Virus record (IMG/VR): IMGVR_UViG_3300032236_001850
Location: 116,392 to 180,391 of that record
Reading direction: 5' to 3' (one strand)
DNA length: 64,000 bases
From: a virus
The notes beneath the pieces are model-generated. The model saw only the letters and a program-made list of their open reading frames with translations. It made no database searches and was not told the origin of the DNA. The translations under genes were made by a program, and so were the position numbers. Each line of letters opens with the position of its first letter. The first letter of the stretch is position 1. Below, one piece after another: positions 1 through 10,390 of this stretch.

Positions 1-7
1 GTATAAT

Positions 8-286
8 ATGACTATTACTTCATGGACATTATTAGCAGACGTGTCAACAACATCGGTTGTTGATATTTGGAAAGCTGGTTATGCAAGTTATCCTCCTCTT
101 GTTTCAAATTCAATAATAGGTGCAACAGGGACAAAACCAACAATAACATCAGCAATAAAAGGTCAGAGCTCAACATTAACTGCCTGGACAACTTCAATTT
201 CTTCTGGTGATATAGTAAGATTCTATGTGAACACTAACACATCAGCAACCAAATTAACAATAACAATACAAGGAACACAAGTATAA
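8..286 (+). CDS. small structural beta-domain protein
   Basis: The 92-residue product is rich in Thr, Ser and Ile and ends in a pattern (GDIVRFYVN....TKLTITIQ) typical of small beta-sandwich modules at the ends of phage tail and fibre proteins. It sits directly before the fibre genes and its stop overlaps the next start (TAATG). The bases just before it (GTATAAT) repeat the end of this gene (GTATAATG), so a paralogue may end at the window edge. The role as a virion adhesin accessory is inferred from composition and context. Confidence 0.7.
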   Translation: MTITSWTLLADVSTTSVVDIWKAGYASYPPLVSNSIIGATGTKPTITSAIKGQSSTLTAWTTSISSGDIVRFYVNTNTSATKLTITIQGTQV

Positions 287-492
287 TGACAGCTACATTT
301 ATAAACAGACAATATGATGGTAAATTTTACTATTATGATTTAGTATTTTCGGACGAAAATGGGGATTCACTACTACGTTTAGTTGGGGTTATTTTTGACA
401 GCGAACCTGAATCACAAGATTTCATAGACAGAGGAACTAAAATTGCCAATGATAATCTCCCAGATTATCCACTAACTGATATAATCTTTTAA
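286..492 (+). CDS. small hypothetical protein in the tail-fibre operon
   Basis: The 68-residue acidic product is not recognised. Start and stop overlap both neighbours as TAATG junctions, so it is translationally coupled between the beta-domain protein and the first giant fibre gene. A chaperone or small connector role is possible but rests on position only. Confidence 0.7.
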   Translation: MTATFINRQYDGKFYYYDLVFSDENGDSLLRLVGVIFDSEPESQDFIDRGTKIANDNLPDYPLTDIIF

Positions 493-3107
493 TGGCTTAC
501 TTATTATCAACATCCAATGGTAACTGGACATCCGCATCGACATGGAGTGTAGCCGATGGAACAAATTTTACTGATTCCAGAGCATTAAGTAGTGCTTTGA
601 TAGCAACTCCCGCTGCAAATACACCATTCTCCTGGTCTTCATCAGCTCCGACATTACAGGGACTTGCGGTGCAGTTGAGTTTTAGATCCATTGCAGGTAC
701 AGGTACAATGACTGCGGAGCTCTACAACTCAACAGGATCGGTATCGGTGAGATCAGTCACAGTCAATGTGTCGGACCTTTGCACAACCTTTGGTGTGGTT
801 GGTCCAATGTGGGTTTACTTTAAGTTTTCATCAGCGGTTACATTAGCAACAGGAACCAATTATACAATAAGACTTTCCTCATCGACCACTAGCCAGGTGA
901 GCTGTTATGCAACTGCTGGTACAAACTGGAGCTATGCGTTAATCACAACAACAAATCAAGCGCCAACCACCAATGATTCAATAATTGTAACGGGAACTCA
1001 TACAGGAGCTAGCTCATTCACAGGGAGCAACGTTATAATGGATAACACTTCAGCCACACAATTTGGTAATATTTACATAAGCAACTATGGAAACTTGTTT
1101 ACTAGCGTTGCCACAAGTACGAATTTCCAACTAGCAAACAACGGGGTTGCGGGTACTGCTTTTATTGTGGGATACGGTGGATCTTTTGGAGCTGGTGCGG
1201 GTTTGGCCGGATCTTTTTTGCCAGCATCGTCTTCCTTAACAATAACACTTAACTGTTCAAGCGCATTAAGCACACCCTTATTAGTGTATGGATCATTCAT
1301 AAGTGGTAGTTATTACAACAATCCCGGGGGTTCAGGTATAGGTAAACCATTTAATAAATTGGCTGGGGATGTGACGGTTGGAGCAACAGGAAGTACTCTT
1401 AATGATTCAACCACTGGGTGGAAATCCGGGGATCAAATAGTGGTACCAAGCACAACTAGAACTGCTTCTCAATACGAGGTTATTACTTTGAATGCTGACC
1501 AGTCAGGTACATCAATTTCACATAGTGCTTATGTGAATGCACATGGTGGTGATTCAGTATCATTAGTACAAGCTGATTTGGGAAACATCACAAGAAACAT
1601 CATCATAAAATCAGGAAGTACAACTTTTAGATCCAATATACAGGCAACAACCAACTCAACAGTTTGGCTATACGGAGTTAAGTTACAGGATTTGGGCACT
1701 GCTATGGCTGCTACCACTGCTGGTGTTGGTGTGGTTGGATTAAGTGTTGTTAACGGTGGGAGTTTTCAGATGTCCTGCTGTGTGATGTTAAACACAGTTA
1801 CAAATTCAACAACACTATCAGGAACTGGTCTATTTACAACCAATGACACAAACACCTCAATATTCAATAATATTTTTTATAACCTGGGATGGACTGCATT
1901 AGCCGGAGCAAATTCAATTTATGGGATGAATGACTCCAATATGTTTATTGGTAATTATTCCTCAACCTACGCGTGCACCTCAACATATTGTGGGAGTACC
2001 ACGGTTTTTGCTTCCAATACAGCCACAACTGCTGCATATTCTGGCGGATTTTATACAAATTCTTCCTATAATTCATATTATTCAAATTCAGCAAATGGAA
2101 TTTATTTTGTTGGAAACCTACTAAGTACTGGAATGTATTATTTCTCGATTTGGAGAAATGGTGCCACTGGATTGATTTTGAATAATGCAGGAACAACATT
2201 TCCTAGAACTCTCACATGGGATCTCAATGTTTTTTATATATTTGGGAATGCGACATACGGAGTGGCACCAATTGCAGCTGTGTACACAAGAATTTACTTT
2301 TATGGTGGGGCTATTTGGGGGGGTAGTACTCTTGTACAGCAATATGGATTTTTTCCAAATGCACAATATATCGACAATATTTTGTTCTATGCCACCAATT
2401 TCGGATACGACTATAATTTTAACCCATCACCACATACAACGGCAAATTTATTTACACCAACAAGGCAAGCATCCGTTCAATGGTCCAATTGTGGATTTAA
2501 CGGTGTGGAAATAGCTGGTCAAACTCCAGCTTCACAGGGATCTAATTCCCAATCCTTATGTTTCACATCAATAAGCCACAATTCATCGGGATTAAATAAA
2601 CAGTGGCTTCTAAATGGTACAATTTCCGGAGATAATGTTATTTTTAATACAACATCACCCTCCATCAGAATGACACCACTCTCTGCCTCATTCAAACTTT
2701 GCACAGCCACGATTAAGGTTCCAATTAAAAATGGATTCTCATGTACCATAAGTTTATACGTCAGAAAATCAGTGGCTGGTGACGGCGCTGCTTATAATGG
2801 AAATGCACCCAGATTAATGTGGGTTTATAATCCAGGATTGGGTAACCTTGCTGAAACTGCTGTAGCAACTTCAGTTGGTGCGGCTGGTTCATGGGAGTTG
2901 TTGACTTACACAACATCAGGATTCACATATGCTGGTGTTGCCGAATTTTATGTTGATTGTGATGGTACATTGGGTTGGGTTAATGTGGATGACATTAAAG
3001 CTTCATACACAGGAGACACCAGGGGAACAGATTTCACAGCACCCAACGGTGTTTATATAGAAGCAGATAATAGAAATCCAGGAGGAAGTTACGGTTTCAC
3101 GCTTTAA
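492..3107 (+). CDS. G8/parallel beta-helix tail fibre or adhesin (copy 1)
   Basis: The 871-residue protein starts MAYLLSTSNGNWTSASTWS and contains a G8-like segment (APTTNDSIIVTGTHTG, later WKSGDQIVVPSTTRTA around residues 310-325), followed by long Asn/Ser/Gly-rich repeats of a right-handed beta-helix. G8 domains occur in secreted polysaccharide-associated proteins such as CEMIP. This fits a receptor-binding or capsule-interacting fibre. It is a tandem paralogue of the next gene, matching along its whole length except for one module. No catalytic residues could be assigned. Confidence 0.8.
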   Translation: MAYLLSTSNGNWTSASTWSVADGTNFTDSRALSSALIATPAANTPFSWSSSAPTLQGLAVQLSFRSIAGTGTMTAELYNSTGSVSVRSVTVNVSDLCTTFGVVGPMWVYFKFSSAVTLATGTNYTIRLSSSTTSQVSCYATAGTNWSYALITTTNQAPTTNDSIIVTGTHTGASSFTGSNVIMDNTSATQFGNIYISNYGNLFTSVATSTNFQLANNGVAGTAFIVGYGGSFGAGAGLAGSFLPASSSLTITLNCSSALSTPLLVYGSFISGSYYNNPGGSGIGKPFNKLAGDVTVGATGSTLNDSTTGWKSGDQIVVPSTTRTASQYEVITLNADQSGTSISHSAYVNAHGGDSVSLVQADLGNITRNIIIKSGSTTFRSNIQATTNSTVWLYGVKLQDLGTAMAATTAGVGVVGLSVVNGGSFQMSCCVMLNTVTNSTTLSGTGLFTTNDTNTSIFNNIFYNLGWTALAGANSIYGMNDSNMFIGNYSSTYACTSTYCGSTTVFASNTATTAAYSGGFYTNSSYNSYYSNSANGIYFVGNLLSTGMYYFSIWRNGATGLILNNAGTTFPRTLTWDLNVFYIFGNATYGVAPIAAVYTRIYFYGGAIWGGSTLVQQYGFFPNAQYIDNILFYATNFGYDYNFNPSPHTTANLFTPTRQASVQWSNCGFNGVEIAGQTPASQGSNSQSLCFTSISHNSSGLNKQWLLNGTISGDNVIFNTTSPSIRMTPLSASFKLCTATIKVPIKNGFSCTISLYVRKSVAGDGAAYNGNAPRLMWVYNPGLGNLAETAVATSVGAAGSWELLTYTTSGFTYAGVAEFYVDCDGTLGWVNVDDIKASYTGDTRGTDFTAPNGVYIEADNRNPGGSYGFTL

Positions 3108-3130
3108 AAAGAACATAGATATTATAAGAT

Positions 3131-6100
3131 ATGGCATATTTACTTTCAACGGCATCAGGTAACTGGACATCTTCATCAACATGGAGCGCAGCAGATACAA
3201 CAAACTTTATTGACTCCAGAACAGCAAGTACACTTTTAACAACAACTCCTGTTGCTAATACGTCATTCACCTGGGCAACTGGTGCACCCACACTGCAGGG
3301 TATTGCAGTACAATTGAGTGTAAGAGCTGCTGCTGCCAATGGAACAATGACAGCGGAACTTTATAATGTCACCGGTGCTGCTTCAGTGAGATCTGTAACT
3401 GTTAACGTTGCTGATCTTTCCACAACATTTGGTGCTGCTGGCTCAACATGGATCTTTTTTAAATTTTCATCCAATGTTACTCTAGCAACAGGAACTAACT
3501 ATGCAATAAGACTCTCAACTTCTATAGCTTCCCAGATAAGTTGTTACGCTCTTGCCACCACAAACTGGAGCTACCAATTAATCACAGCAACCGCACAGGC
3601 ACCAACAACAAATGACTCAGTAATAGTTACTGGAACACATACAGGAGTTGGTGCATTCTCAGCTAACACAGTAACAATGGACAACACATCGGCTACTCAA
3701 TATGCAAACGTATATGTTAGCAATAGGGGAACACTACAATTTGGAGTTGCTGCTAGTACAAACTATGCACTGACGACCAATGGTGTTGCTGGTACTGTGT
3801 TTATTGTTGGTTATGGTGGATCTTTTTATATTGGTGGTACTGGTGGAAATTATTTACCCAGCACATCAACAGCAACAATAACACTAAACTGTGCATCAGC
3901 TTTAAGTACAGCAATAAATGTTTTCGGAACATTTATAACCGGAAGCACCTATGCAAATGCAGGTGGAACAGGAACAGGTAAACCTTTTAATAAATTGAAT
4001 GCTGATGTGGCTGCCGGAGCAACAGGAAGTACAGTTTCAATATCAACAACTGGATGGAAATCTGGTGATCAGATAGTTGTACCAAGCACAACAAGAACTG
4101 CTGCACAAATAGAGGTTATTACTTTAAATGCGGACCAGTCAGGTACATCACTTTCACATGGAGCATATATAAATGCACATGGTGGTAATGCCTCCACTCT
4201 AGTACAGGCGGATCTTGCTAACATTACCAGAAACATCACCATAAAATCAGGTAGTACCACATTTAGATCCAACTTTCAGACACAGCTAAACTCCTCGGTC
4301 TCCCTTTATGGTGTTAAATTTCAAGATTTAGGTACCACATTGACAGTATCCACTGCCGGTGTGTGCGTACCTGCATTAACAGCAGCAAATGGTGGAAATT
4401 TCACAATGAGTTATTGTGTCATTCTGAATACCACGGGAAACTCCACAACATTATCAGGGACTGGTTTATTCACTACGAATGACACTAACGTCACAGTATC
4501 CAACAACATCTTTTATAACTTAGGTTGGACAGCAGCAGTTACTTCTTGTGCAATATATGGTGTGAATAACAATAACATGTTTCTAGGAAATTATTCATCA
4601 GCCTTCGGTTGTGCTTCAACGTATTGTGGAAGCAACAATGTATTTTCTTCCAATACCGTGACATCAGGTGGATATTCAGGTGGATTCTATACCAATGCAT
4701 CAAATAATTCATTCTATGCCAATTCAACCAATGGTCTTTATTTTGTAGGTACAAATACATTCAGCACAGGTATGAACAATTTTTATATCTGGAGAAATAA
4801 CACCAATGGATTGGGTATTAACAGTTCAGCTACAACAAACTCCAGAACTACTTTATGGGATTTTACCAATTGTTACATATTTGGTAATACAACCAGTGGT
4901 ATTGTTGCTATTGCTGCTTGTTATACCAAAATAACATTTATTAATTCCTATATTTACGGGGGAACCACTCTTGTTCAAACCTACGGGGTAAACCCGTCAA
5001 CTCTCTACATTGACACATTATATTTTAGCGGGTGTCTTTTTGGATATGATAATACTGCTACCGCATCACCCCATGTTACAGCTAATTTATTTACCCCAAC
5101 GAGACAGGCAGCAATATTGATGTATAGCTGTCAATTCAACGGGACAGAGGTATCCGGGCAAACACCAGTAGCAGGTTACGGAACAAATTCTTATGGTCAA
5201 AGCTTTGTTTCGATAAATCATAACATTTCAGGACTGAACAAACAATGGTTACTTAATGGTACAATTTCAGGAGACAGCACAACCTATAATTCAACTTCAC
5301 CATCTTTAAGAATGACCCCTATCTCCAGTGTTTATAAATTATGTTCACCTACCATTAAGGTTCCAATGATGGCAAATACAACATCACTTCCACCAAGAGT
5401 AGGTATTTCGATTAGAAAATCGTCCACAAACCTAATGACATACACTGAGGACGTCACAAATGCTGCTTGGTTATCGGACGTTACCGCTGTTACAAGAACA
5501 GCAAATGCAACAACATCTCCAACAGGAACATTGACAGCCGATAAAATAGCAGAATCCTCCACAGCAGCCAGTGGATGGAATATCTACCAATCAATTTCTG
5601 CTGCAACAGTGATTGTTGGAACCACGTATGTTTACTCGGTTTATCTTAAAGCTGCTGAAAGACAATATGCCAGGGTATCCTTAGGAACATCCTCAGTAAC
5701 AAATGGTGGTGATATTTTTGTAGATCTTTCATCTGGTACCATTTTCACATTTAACACTTACGGAACTGCTACATTTCAAGGATATGACATTATTAATGCA
5801 GGAAATGGATGGTGGAGATGCGTGATAGCTGTTTCTTTTGCTGCATCGGCTATTATAATTCCTGGTGTCTGGATAAGAAACAACAACTCAGGTAGTACTG
5901 CCAACTACGCGGGAACTGTTGGCTACGGACTTTATATCTGGGGTGCTATGCTTTATACTGATAGTGGTTACATTTCAGCTAATTTATATCCATATGAAGC
6001 TGTGCTAACAACACCAGCAAATACGCCATACAACGGTCTCCCACCTAGGGTCATGGGTGTGTCTAATATTTTAACAAGCTTCTACCCAACGGACAATTCA

Positions 6101-6355
6101 CTATCGGCTTTAAATGTGACATCGTCCTGGTATTCAAATGGAGCTTTAATCTATACTGTATATGGTCAAGGAGTAATTGAATTTTATGTTGATTGTGACG
6201 GTACACAAGGGTGGATTAATATTGACGATATAAGTTTTTCACCAGGCGGGATTGCGCCTATTGACGCTTCTGGGACAGATTATATGGCACAGTATGGAAA
6301 TTATATTGAGGCTGATTGGAGAAGACCTGGCGGTAATTTTGCATTCTCCAATTAA
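3131..6355 (+). CDS. G8/parallel beta-helix tail fibre or adhesin (copy 2, with inserted carbohydrate-binding-like module)
   Basis: The 1074-residue paralogue of the preceding fibre begins MAYLLSTASGNWTSSSTWS. It differs mainly by about 190 extra residues (roughly 764-957) set between RKS and the shared segment that reads NGLPPRVMGV here. The insert has the pattern of a phage concanavalin-like module: TADKIAES, YVYSVYLKA, GNGWWRCVI, LYIWGAMLY. The 24-base gap before it contains no terminator, so both genes are probably co-transcribed. Function as alternative or heteromeric receptor-binding fibres is inferred. Confidence 0.8.
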   Translation: MAYLLSTASGNWTSSSTWSAADTTNFIDSRTASTLLTTTPVANTSFTWATGAPTLQGIAVQLSVRAAAANGTMTAELYNVTGAASVRSVTVNVADLSTTFGAAGSTWIFFKFSSNVTLATGTNYAIRLSTSIASQISCYALATTNWSYQLITATAQAPTTNDSVIVTGTHTGVGAFSANTVTMDNTSATQYANVYVSNRGTLQFGVAASTNYALTTNGVAGTVFIVGYGGSFYIGGTGGNYLPSTSTATITLNCASALSTAINVFGTFITGSTYANAGGTGTGKPFNKLNADVAAGATGSTVSISTTGWKSGDQIVVPSTTRTAAQIEVITLNADQSGTSLSHGAYINAHGGNASTLVQADLANITRNITIKSGSTTFRSNFQTQLNSSVSLYGVKFQDLGTTLTVSTAGVCVPALTAANGGNFTMSYCVILNTTGNSTTLSGTGLFTTNDTNVTVSNNIFYNLGWTAAVTSCAIYGVNNNNMFLGNYSSAFGCASTYCGSNNVFSSNTVTSGGYSGGFYTNASNNSFYANSTNGLYFVGTNTFSTGMNNFYIWRNNTNGLGINSSATTNSRTTLWDFTNCYIFGNTTSGIVAIAACYTKITFINSYIYGGTTLVQTYGVNPSTLYIDTLYFSGCLFGYDNTATASPHVTANLFTPTRQAAILMYSCQFNGTEVSGQTPVAGYGTNSYGQSFVSINHNISGLNKQWLLNGTISGDSTTYNSTSPSLRMTPISSVYKLCSPTIKVPMMANTTSLPPRVGISIRKSSTNLMTYTEDVTNAAWLSDVTAVTRTANATTSPTGTLTADKIAESSTAASGWNIYQSISAATVIVGTTYVYSVYLKAAERQYARVSLGTSSVTNGGDIFVDLSSGTIFTFNTYGTATFQGYDIINAGNGWWRCVIAVSFAASAIIIPGVWIRNNNSGSTANYAGTVGYGLYIWGAMLYTDSGYISANLYPYEAVLTTPANTPYNGLPPRVMGVSNILTSFYPTDNSLSALNVTSSWYSNGALIYTVYGQGVIEFYVDCDGTQGWINIDDISFSPGGIAPIDASGTDYMAQYGNYIEADWRRPGGNFAFSN

Positions 6356-6375
6356 AGGCCAAAAATACAGCAGCC

Positions 6376-6384
6376 GATATATAG
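6376..6384 (+). promoter_or_regulatory. late-type promoter box GATATATAG
   Basis: GATATATAG lies 23 bases before the collagen-like fibre start. It belongs to a box repeated throughout the window before virion-type and leader-bearing genes and resembles the T4 late box TATAAATA. Late timing is inferred. Confidence 0.6.
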
Positions 6385-6407
6385 AACAAAATCTAACCAT
6401 ATAATAG

Positions 6408-9400
6408 ATGGCAATAAATTTCCCAACCGGAGTAACCGGACAATACTACACATACAACGGAAGAATCTGGCAATATAACGGATATGCTTGGGTATTTCTA
6501 AGTGTTGTCGGGGCTACTGGTCCAACAGGAGCTACCGGAGCTACTGGTTCAGGTAGCGGTGGAACAGGATCAGGTGGGACTGGAGCAACTGGTCTTGCTG
6601 GACCAACTGGAAGCGACGGATCCAATAGTGGGAGATGGATAGCTACAAGCTTAGGATCTCCCGCTACTGGTGCATTCTATCACAACTACACAGGTCCAAA
6701 TGGAAACACTGTGCTGAATATTAGCAACTTCTCATCGAATGGAACAAATTACTTATCCTGGCATTCTGCTGCACAAGCTATAATACCAACCGGGGCTACA
6801 TTATATCTACAATTAACTGAGGTTGGTAAAAATAGCGTTATTGGACTTTATACAGTAGGATCAATAGGATATTTTGGTACATATTGTCAGTATATCATTT
6901 CATCACAATTAGCTGCTAATGGTACATTCACAGACGGAAAGGAATACACAATATCATGGTCATCTTCAGGACCACAAGGGCCAGCCGGACCTCCAGGACC
7001 TGGTACAACAACCACAGATATCACATTTAGCAACTTCTGGAATGGCATGATAGGATGGAGTTCTTTCCTAACAGATGGTTATTATAGAATAGTTGATTTC
7101 AGGACAACAGGTTATCTTCTGGATTGGTGGGATAATGAGACTTGGTATGGCGATCCTTCAATTTCAGGAGCTCCTGCGAAAAAAGGAACAGATATCGAAC
7201 CCATTATAGTTAGAGTTTATACTGACGGTAACACTGGATTTCCTAGACACGACCACAGAGTTGTTTCAGAACAGAATCCCTACGATGAAATATACTGGGA
7301 ATGGGACTATGGCGTTTTACCTACACCAGCGGGAGGTGAAGTTCCTACCCCATGGGCGGAGAATGGTTACACTACATGGCCTTATGATGTAAATACAAGA
7401 TTTGTCAATGATGCAACACTCTTTGGTGCAAGGCCTTCAGATTATCAGGATGGCTGGCCTCTTCAATCATCACCAGAAAAACACATAAACAATCCAGCAG
7501 CACAACCAACCGCATGGGCTGCGTGGAGAGGATTTATATATTATAGAGAGGACACAGAAAAAAACATCAAAGGTCCTTATGACTGGAGACAAGTTTGGCT
7601 TAGAAGATACAATTCAGTTGCAAAGAAATCCAATGTATGGGATTCTCATACTACCTACAATATGGGTGACGTTGTTATAGGCCCAGATAATTGGGTCTAT
7701 GCTTCCTTGGTTGGTGGTAATAATAATGTAAATCCAGCAGGCTATGATATGTTTAATCTTCCATACGGTACAGGTGCATTTGATAATCAAGGTGGAACAG
7801 GAGGAATATTCTCGGTACCACCGTGTAAAGATTGGGGATATCATCCGTATGCTCCTGTTGACACCAGAAGATTCTGGTTGAGATTTTGGCCGGTTATTTA
7901 CAATTGGTTTGCTCCCTGGGGAAATCTAAATTCAAAATGGAATGACTTAGATAATGCACCAGATTCGGACCCATATTCAGTGTATTTTGTGGGTAATGCA
8001 GATTTTGATTATGTGAGTTCAGGAACATTCTGCCAACCGATATCAATTAGTATGTATCCTGGAGAACCTACAGAAGTACGAACATTTGGAGGGGATAATG
8101 ATAATGTTAGTGGAGAGGGTGGTGCATTTAATCTTGACTATGTAAGTGATATTGATCTAGGAACACCATCAAACGTTTCGCAGAGTGGTTACGTTCACAC
8201 TGACGGTTTAGCGAGAGGATGGAATCCTCCATTCAACGATCATCCCGGAGGTGATACGAAATACCCAAGAGAGGATGTTCAGGGTAATTTATATGTTGGT
8301 AGTTCATACGTAAACGATAATAGAATAGTTACATTTCCCTATGTTGCGCTTGCCGTTGCACCAGGATCACCAGTATCACCAAGAGATTCAGCCCTATCGT
8401 ACCTATTGGGTGATCCTAATGGTGGATTTGTTTCAGGAATATATTTTGGAAGCAATTCAGCTTCCAATACATTCTATGTGTATCCACAAGATAATTCCTC
8501 TAGATATAAAATATGGGCAAGTGAGATAAGTGGACCTACAGATCCATATTTCGTTAATTATACCTATGGAGGTCAATATACGTTAGGAGCCTATGATGGA
8601 AGCACGCCACAAAGTGCAGGAATAGAATGGGTGGAGAATGATCTGGATTATGATGCTTATAACGACGATTGGCCTAATAAGGACAGGATAGCGGAAAGAG
8701 ATCCTTTCCCGACCAACACCTTTGGTGATTGCCATTTCGGAGATAATTTCACGGGTAATGTTGCTTTCTGTGCTATAACATGGGAAAATGTTGACGAAAA
8801 AACGGTAAGAAATAATCCAAGTTATCTCCTGGTAGATGATCCTTCACTTACATTCCCTGTTGATGGGGTTTTCCGTGGGGTAACTATGAAAACCAACAAC
8901 AGATATAATATTTTTCTACATGGAGTAAATGGACTGGATATTAAATCAAGCGATTCCACAATATTTGAAACCATAAGCAACAATAGAGGTGAATTATCGC
9001 AATTTAATATCTGTAGAAATTTAACCGATGTGGAGCTAGGTAAATCCAGATATAACTCACTTTATGGGTTAATTGGGGTTTACCAATCGGGCACAATGAT
9101 TCATAATTATATCGAGAATGTTCATAATAGTTCAATGAAGGATGGCATGTGGTACAACACTATGACATTTTTCAACCGTGGACCAAAAGGATGGACTATT
9201 GTAGCAGATAACAGAGATTGGGCTACCTTCTATATAAGCGAGGGAAACACATACTCGGAGGGATTCCAAGAAAATAGATTCAGGGGATCTTCTATAGCTT
9301 CCTCGTACGGTAATTATTTCTTTAAAAATGGGACTCTTTTTCCTTTCGGAAATGAGTCCATATTACCAATAGACGTCAGAACATCCTCATTTGGTCCACA

Positions 9401-9671
9401 TCAAATCGATAATAGTATAGGAAAATTTTATAACACCACAGTTGAAACATCAGCAATGAATGGACTCGATGTTAGCAGACCAACCTATCTACAATTGTAT
9501 TTTAACAAGAGAATATTAAGACCAACTAGATGGAACGCAGAAGGAGGTAGTTGGACCTATGGGGATTTCCCAATGATACACTTCTATGATAACTCAGGTT
9601 ACATATTTTACCAACAATACGGAAGTACATCGCAATACAATACACCGGATGGACCAAGACCAAATTTCTAA
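6408..9671 (+). CDS. collagen-like tail fibre protein
   Basis: The 1087-residue protein has an N-terminal segment MAINFPTGVTGQYYTYNGRIW followed by collagen-like G-x-T/G-x-y repeats (about residues 35-80, GATGPTGATGATG) and a second short run (GPQGPAGPPGPG, about 188-199). The rest is Trp/Tyr/Asn-rich and probably a beta-structured receptor-binding region. Collagen-like runs form trimeric stalks in phage fibres. It has its own late-type box and closes the fibre block, converging with the minus-strand cluster. The C-terminal domain family is not recognised. Confidence 0.8.
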   Translation: MAINFPTGVTGQYYTYNGRIWQYNGYAWVFLSVVGATGPTGATGATGSGSGGTGSGGTGATGLAGPTGSDGSNSGRWIATSLGSPATGAFYHNYTGPNGNTVLNISNFSSNGTNYLSWHSAAQAIIPTGATLYLQLTEVGKNSVIGLYTVGSIGYFGTYCQYIISSQLAANGTFTDGKEYTISWSSSGPQGPAGPPGPGTTTTDITFSNFWNGMIGWSSFLTDGYYRIVDFRTTGYLLDWWDNETWYGDPSISGAPAKKGTDIEPIIVRVYTDGNTGFPRHDHRVVSEQNPYDEIYWEWDYGVLPTPAGGEVPTPWAENGYTTWPYDVNTRFVNDATLFGARPSDYQDGWPLQSSPEKHINNPAAQPTAWAAWRGFIYYREDTEKNIKGPYDWRQVWLRRYNSVAKKSNVWDSHTTYNMGDVVIGPDNWVYASLVGGNNNVNPAGYDMFNLPYGTGAFDNQGGTGGIFSVPPCKDWGYHPYAPVDTRRFWLRFWPVIYNWFAPWGNLNSKWNDLDNAPDSDPYSVYFVGNADFDYVSSGTFCQPISISMYPGEPTEVRTFGGDNDNVSGEGGAFNLDYVSDIDLGTPSNVSQSGYVHTDGLARGWNPPFNDHPGGDTKYPREDVQGNLYVGSSYVNDNRIVTFPYVALAVAPGSPVSPRDSALSYLLGDPNGGFVSGIYFGSNSASNTFYVYPQDNSSRYKIWASEISGPTDPYFVNYTYGGQYTLGAYDGSTPQSAGIEWVENDLDYDAYNDDWPNKDRIAERDPFPTNTFGDCHFGDNFTGNVAFCAITWENVDEKTVRNNPSYLLVDDPSLTFPVDGVFRGVTMKTNNRYNIFLHGVNGLDIKSSDSTIFETISNNRGELSQFNICRNLTDVELGKSRYNSLYGLIGVYQSGTMIHNYIENVHNSSMKDGMWYNTMTFFNRGPKGWTIVADNRDWATFYISEGNTYSEGFQENRFRGSSIASSYGNYFFKNGTLFPFGNESILPIDVRTSSFGPHQIDNSIGKFYNTTVETSAMNGLDVSRPTYLQLYFNKRILRPTRWNAEGGSWTYGDFPMIHFYDNSGYIFYQQYGSTSQYNTPDGPRPNF

Positions 9672-9683
9672 TACGTAGGAATT

Positions 9684-10388
9684 TTAAAAACCGAGATCTC
9701 CAAGGGTTGACATATCACTTAGACCTTCGCCGCCCTCACCCTCGAATCTTTTCCAAATTTCAGGTGCATATTTCTTAAGCAGGCTTAAGATCTCGAATGA
9801 TTTCTGTGGATATTTTTGGAGTGTTGAATTAAGCATCTCCATATCTGAGAAGAGAGTGAGCACTAAGGATTTTATCTTTGGTGTGTTGATTTTTTCTATT
9901 TCGTCTATAATGCTTGGAATACTAAAATTTCCTTCATCAGTTCCGAAATAGGAGCATTCAAACTTTCCACCAACCTTAACAGGAAACCCTTCAAGAGTAA
10001 CAAGTGGGTTGTACCATATATTATAATCTCTACCAACTTCAATAGGTCCGCCTTCTAATGATTTTATGCTGTTATTATTAACTAGGAAACTACCGCCAAC
10101 TTTTGTAGGAGAGCCTTCCAAAGATTCCAATCCACAATTTGTAAATTGAAAATCCCCAGTAACTTCACCAAATTGAACTCCTTTAAAATCTCTACAAACA
10201 AGTTTTGATTTTGTGTCATTCTCTCCGAATTTAACATCACCTTTCACATTAACCAGACCTGTTGATCTATCAAAGTCCCATTTGTCACCTGCAACCTTAT
10301 TCAGGAAGAAGAATTGGTCCATTGAAGGACCATTATCATCATCCATATCAGAGGATTCGAAAATTTCGTATGCTTTTATATTTTTCAT
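9684..10388 (-). CDS. LRR-like repeat protein with capsid-targeting-like leader
   Basis: The 234-residue product begins MKNIKAYEIFESSD, matching the leader seen on many proteins here, with a possible IFE/S cleavage point. Residues about 60-150 hold short leucine-rich repeats of the type LESLEGSPTKVGGSF, LKSLEGGPIEVG and VTLEGFPVKVGG. The same arrangement (a TGLVNVKG segment then a GEVTGDF start of repeats) occurs in the much larger protein at 52287-54218. It is the last gene of a minus-strand run, 2 bases after its neighbour. Role as packaged cargo is inferred. Confidence 0.8.
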   Translation of the reverse strand: MKNIKAYEIFESSDMDDDNGPSMDQFFFLNKVAGDKWDFDRSTGLVNVKGDVKFGENDTKSKLVCRDFKGVQFGEVTGDFQFTNCGLESLEGSPTKVGGSFLVNNNSIKSLEGGPIEVGRDYNIWYNPLVTLEGFPVKVGGKFECSYFGTDEGNFSIPSIIDEIEKINTPKIKSLVLTLFSDMEMLNSTLQKYPQKSFEILSLLKKYAPEIWKRFEGEGGEGLSDMSTLGDLGF

Positions 10389-10390
10389 AA

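Noticed and set aside
6500-6620. Tandem DNA repeat rich in GGTGCTACTGG-like units
   Set aside because: It encodes the collagen-like G-x-y stalk of the fibre, so no separate repeat element is needed.
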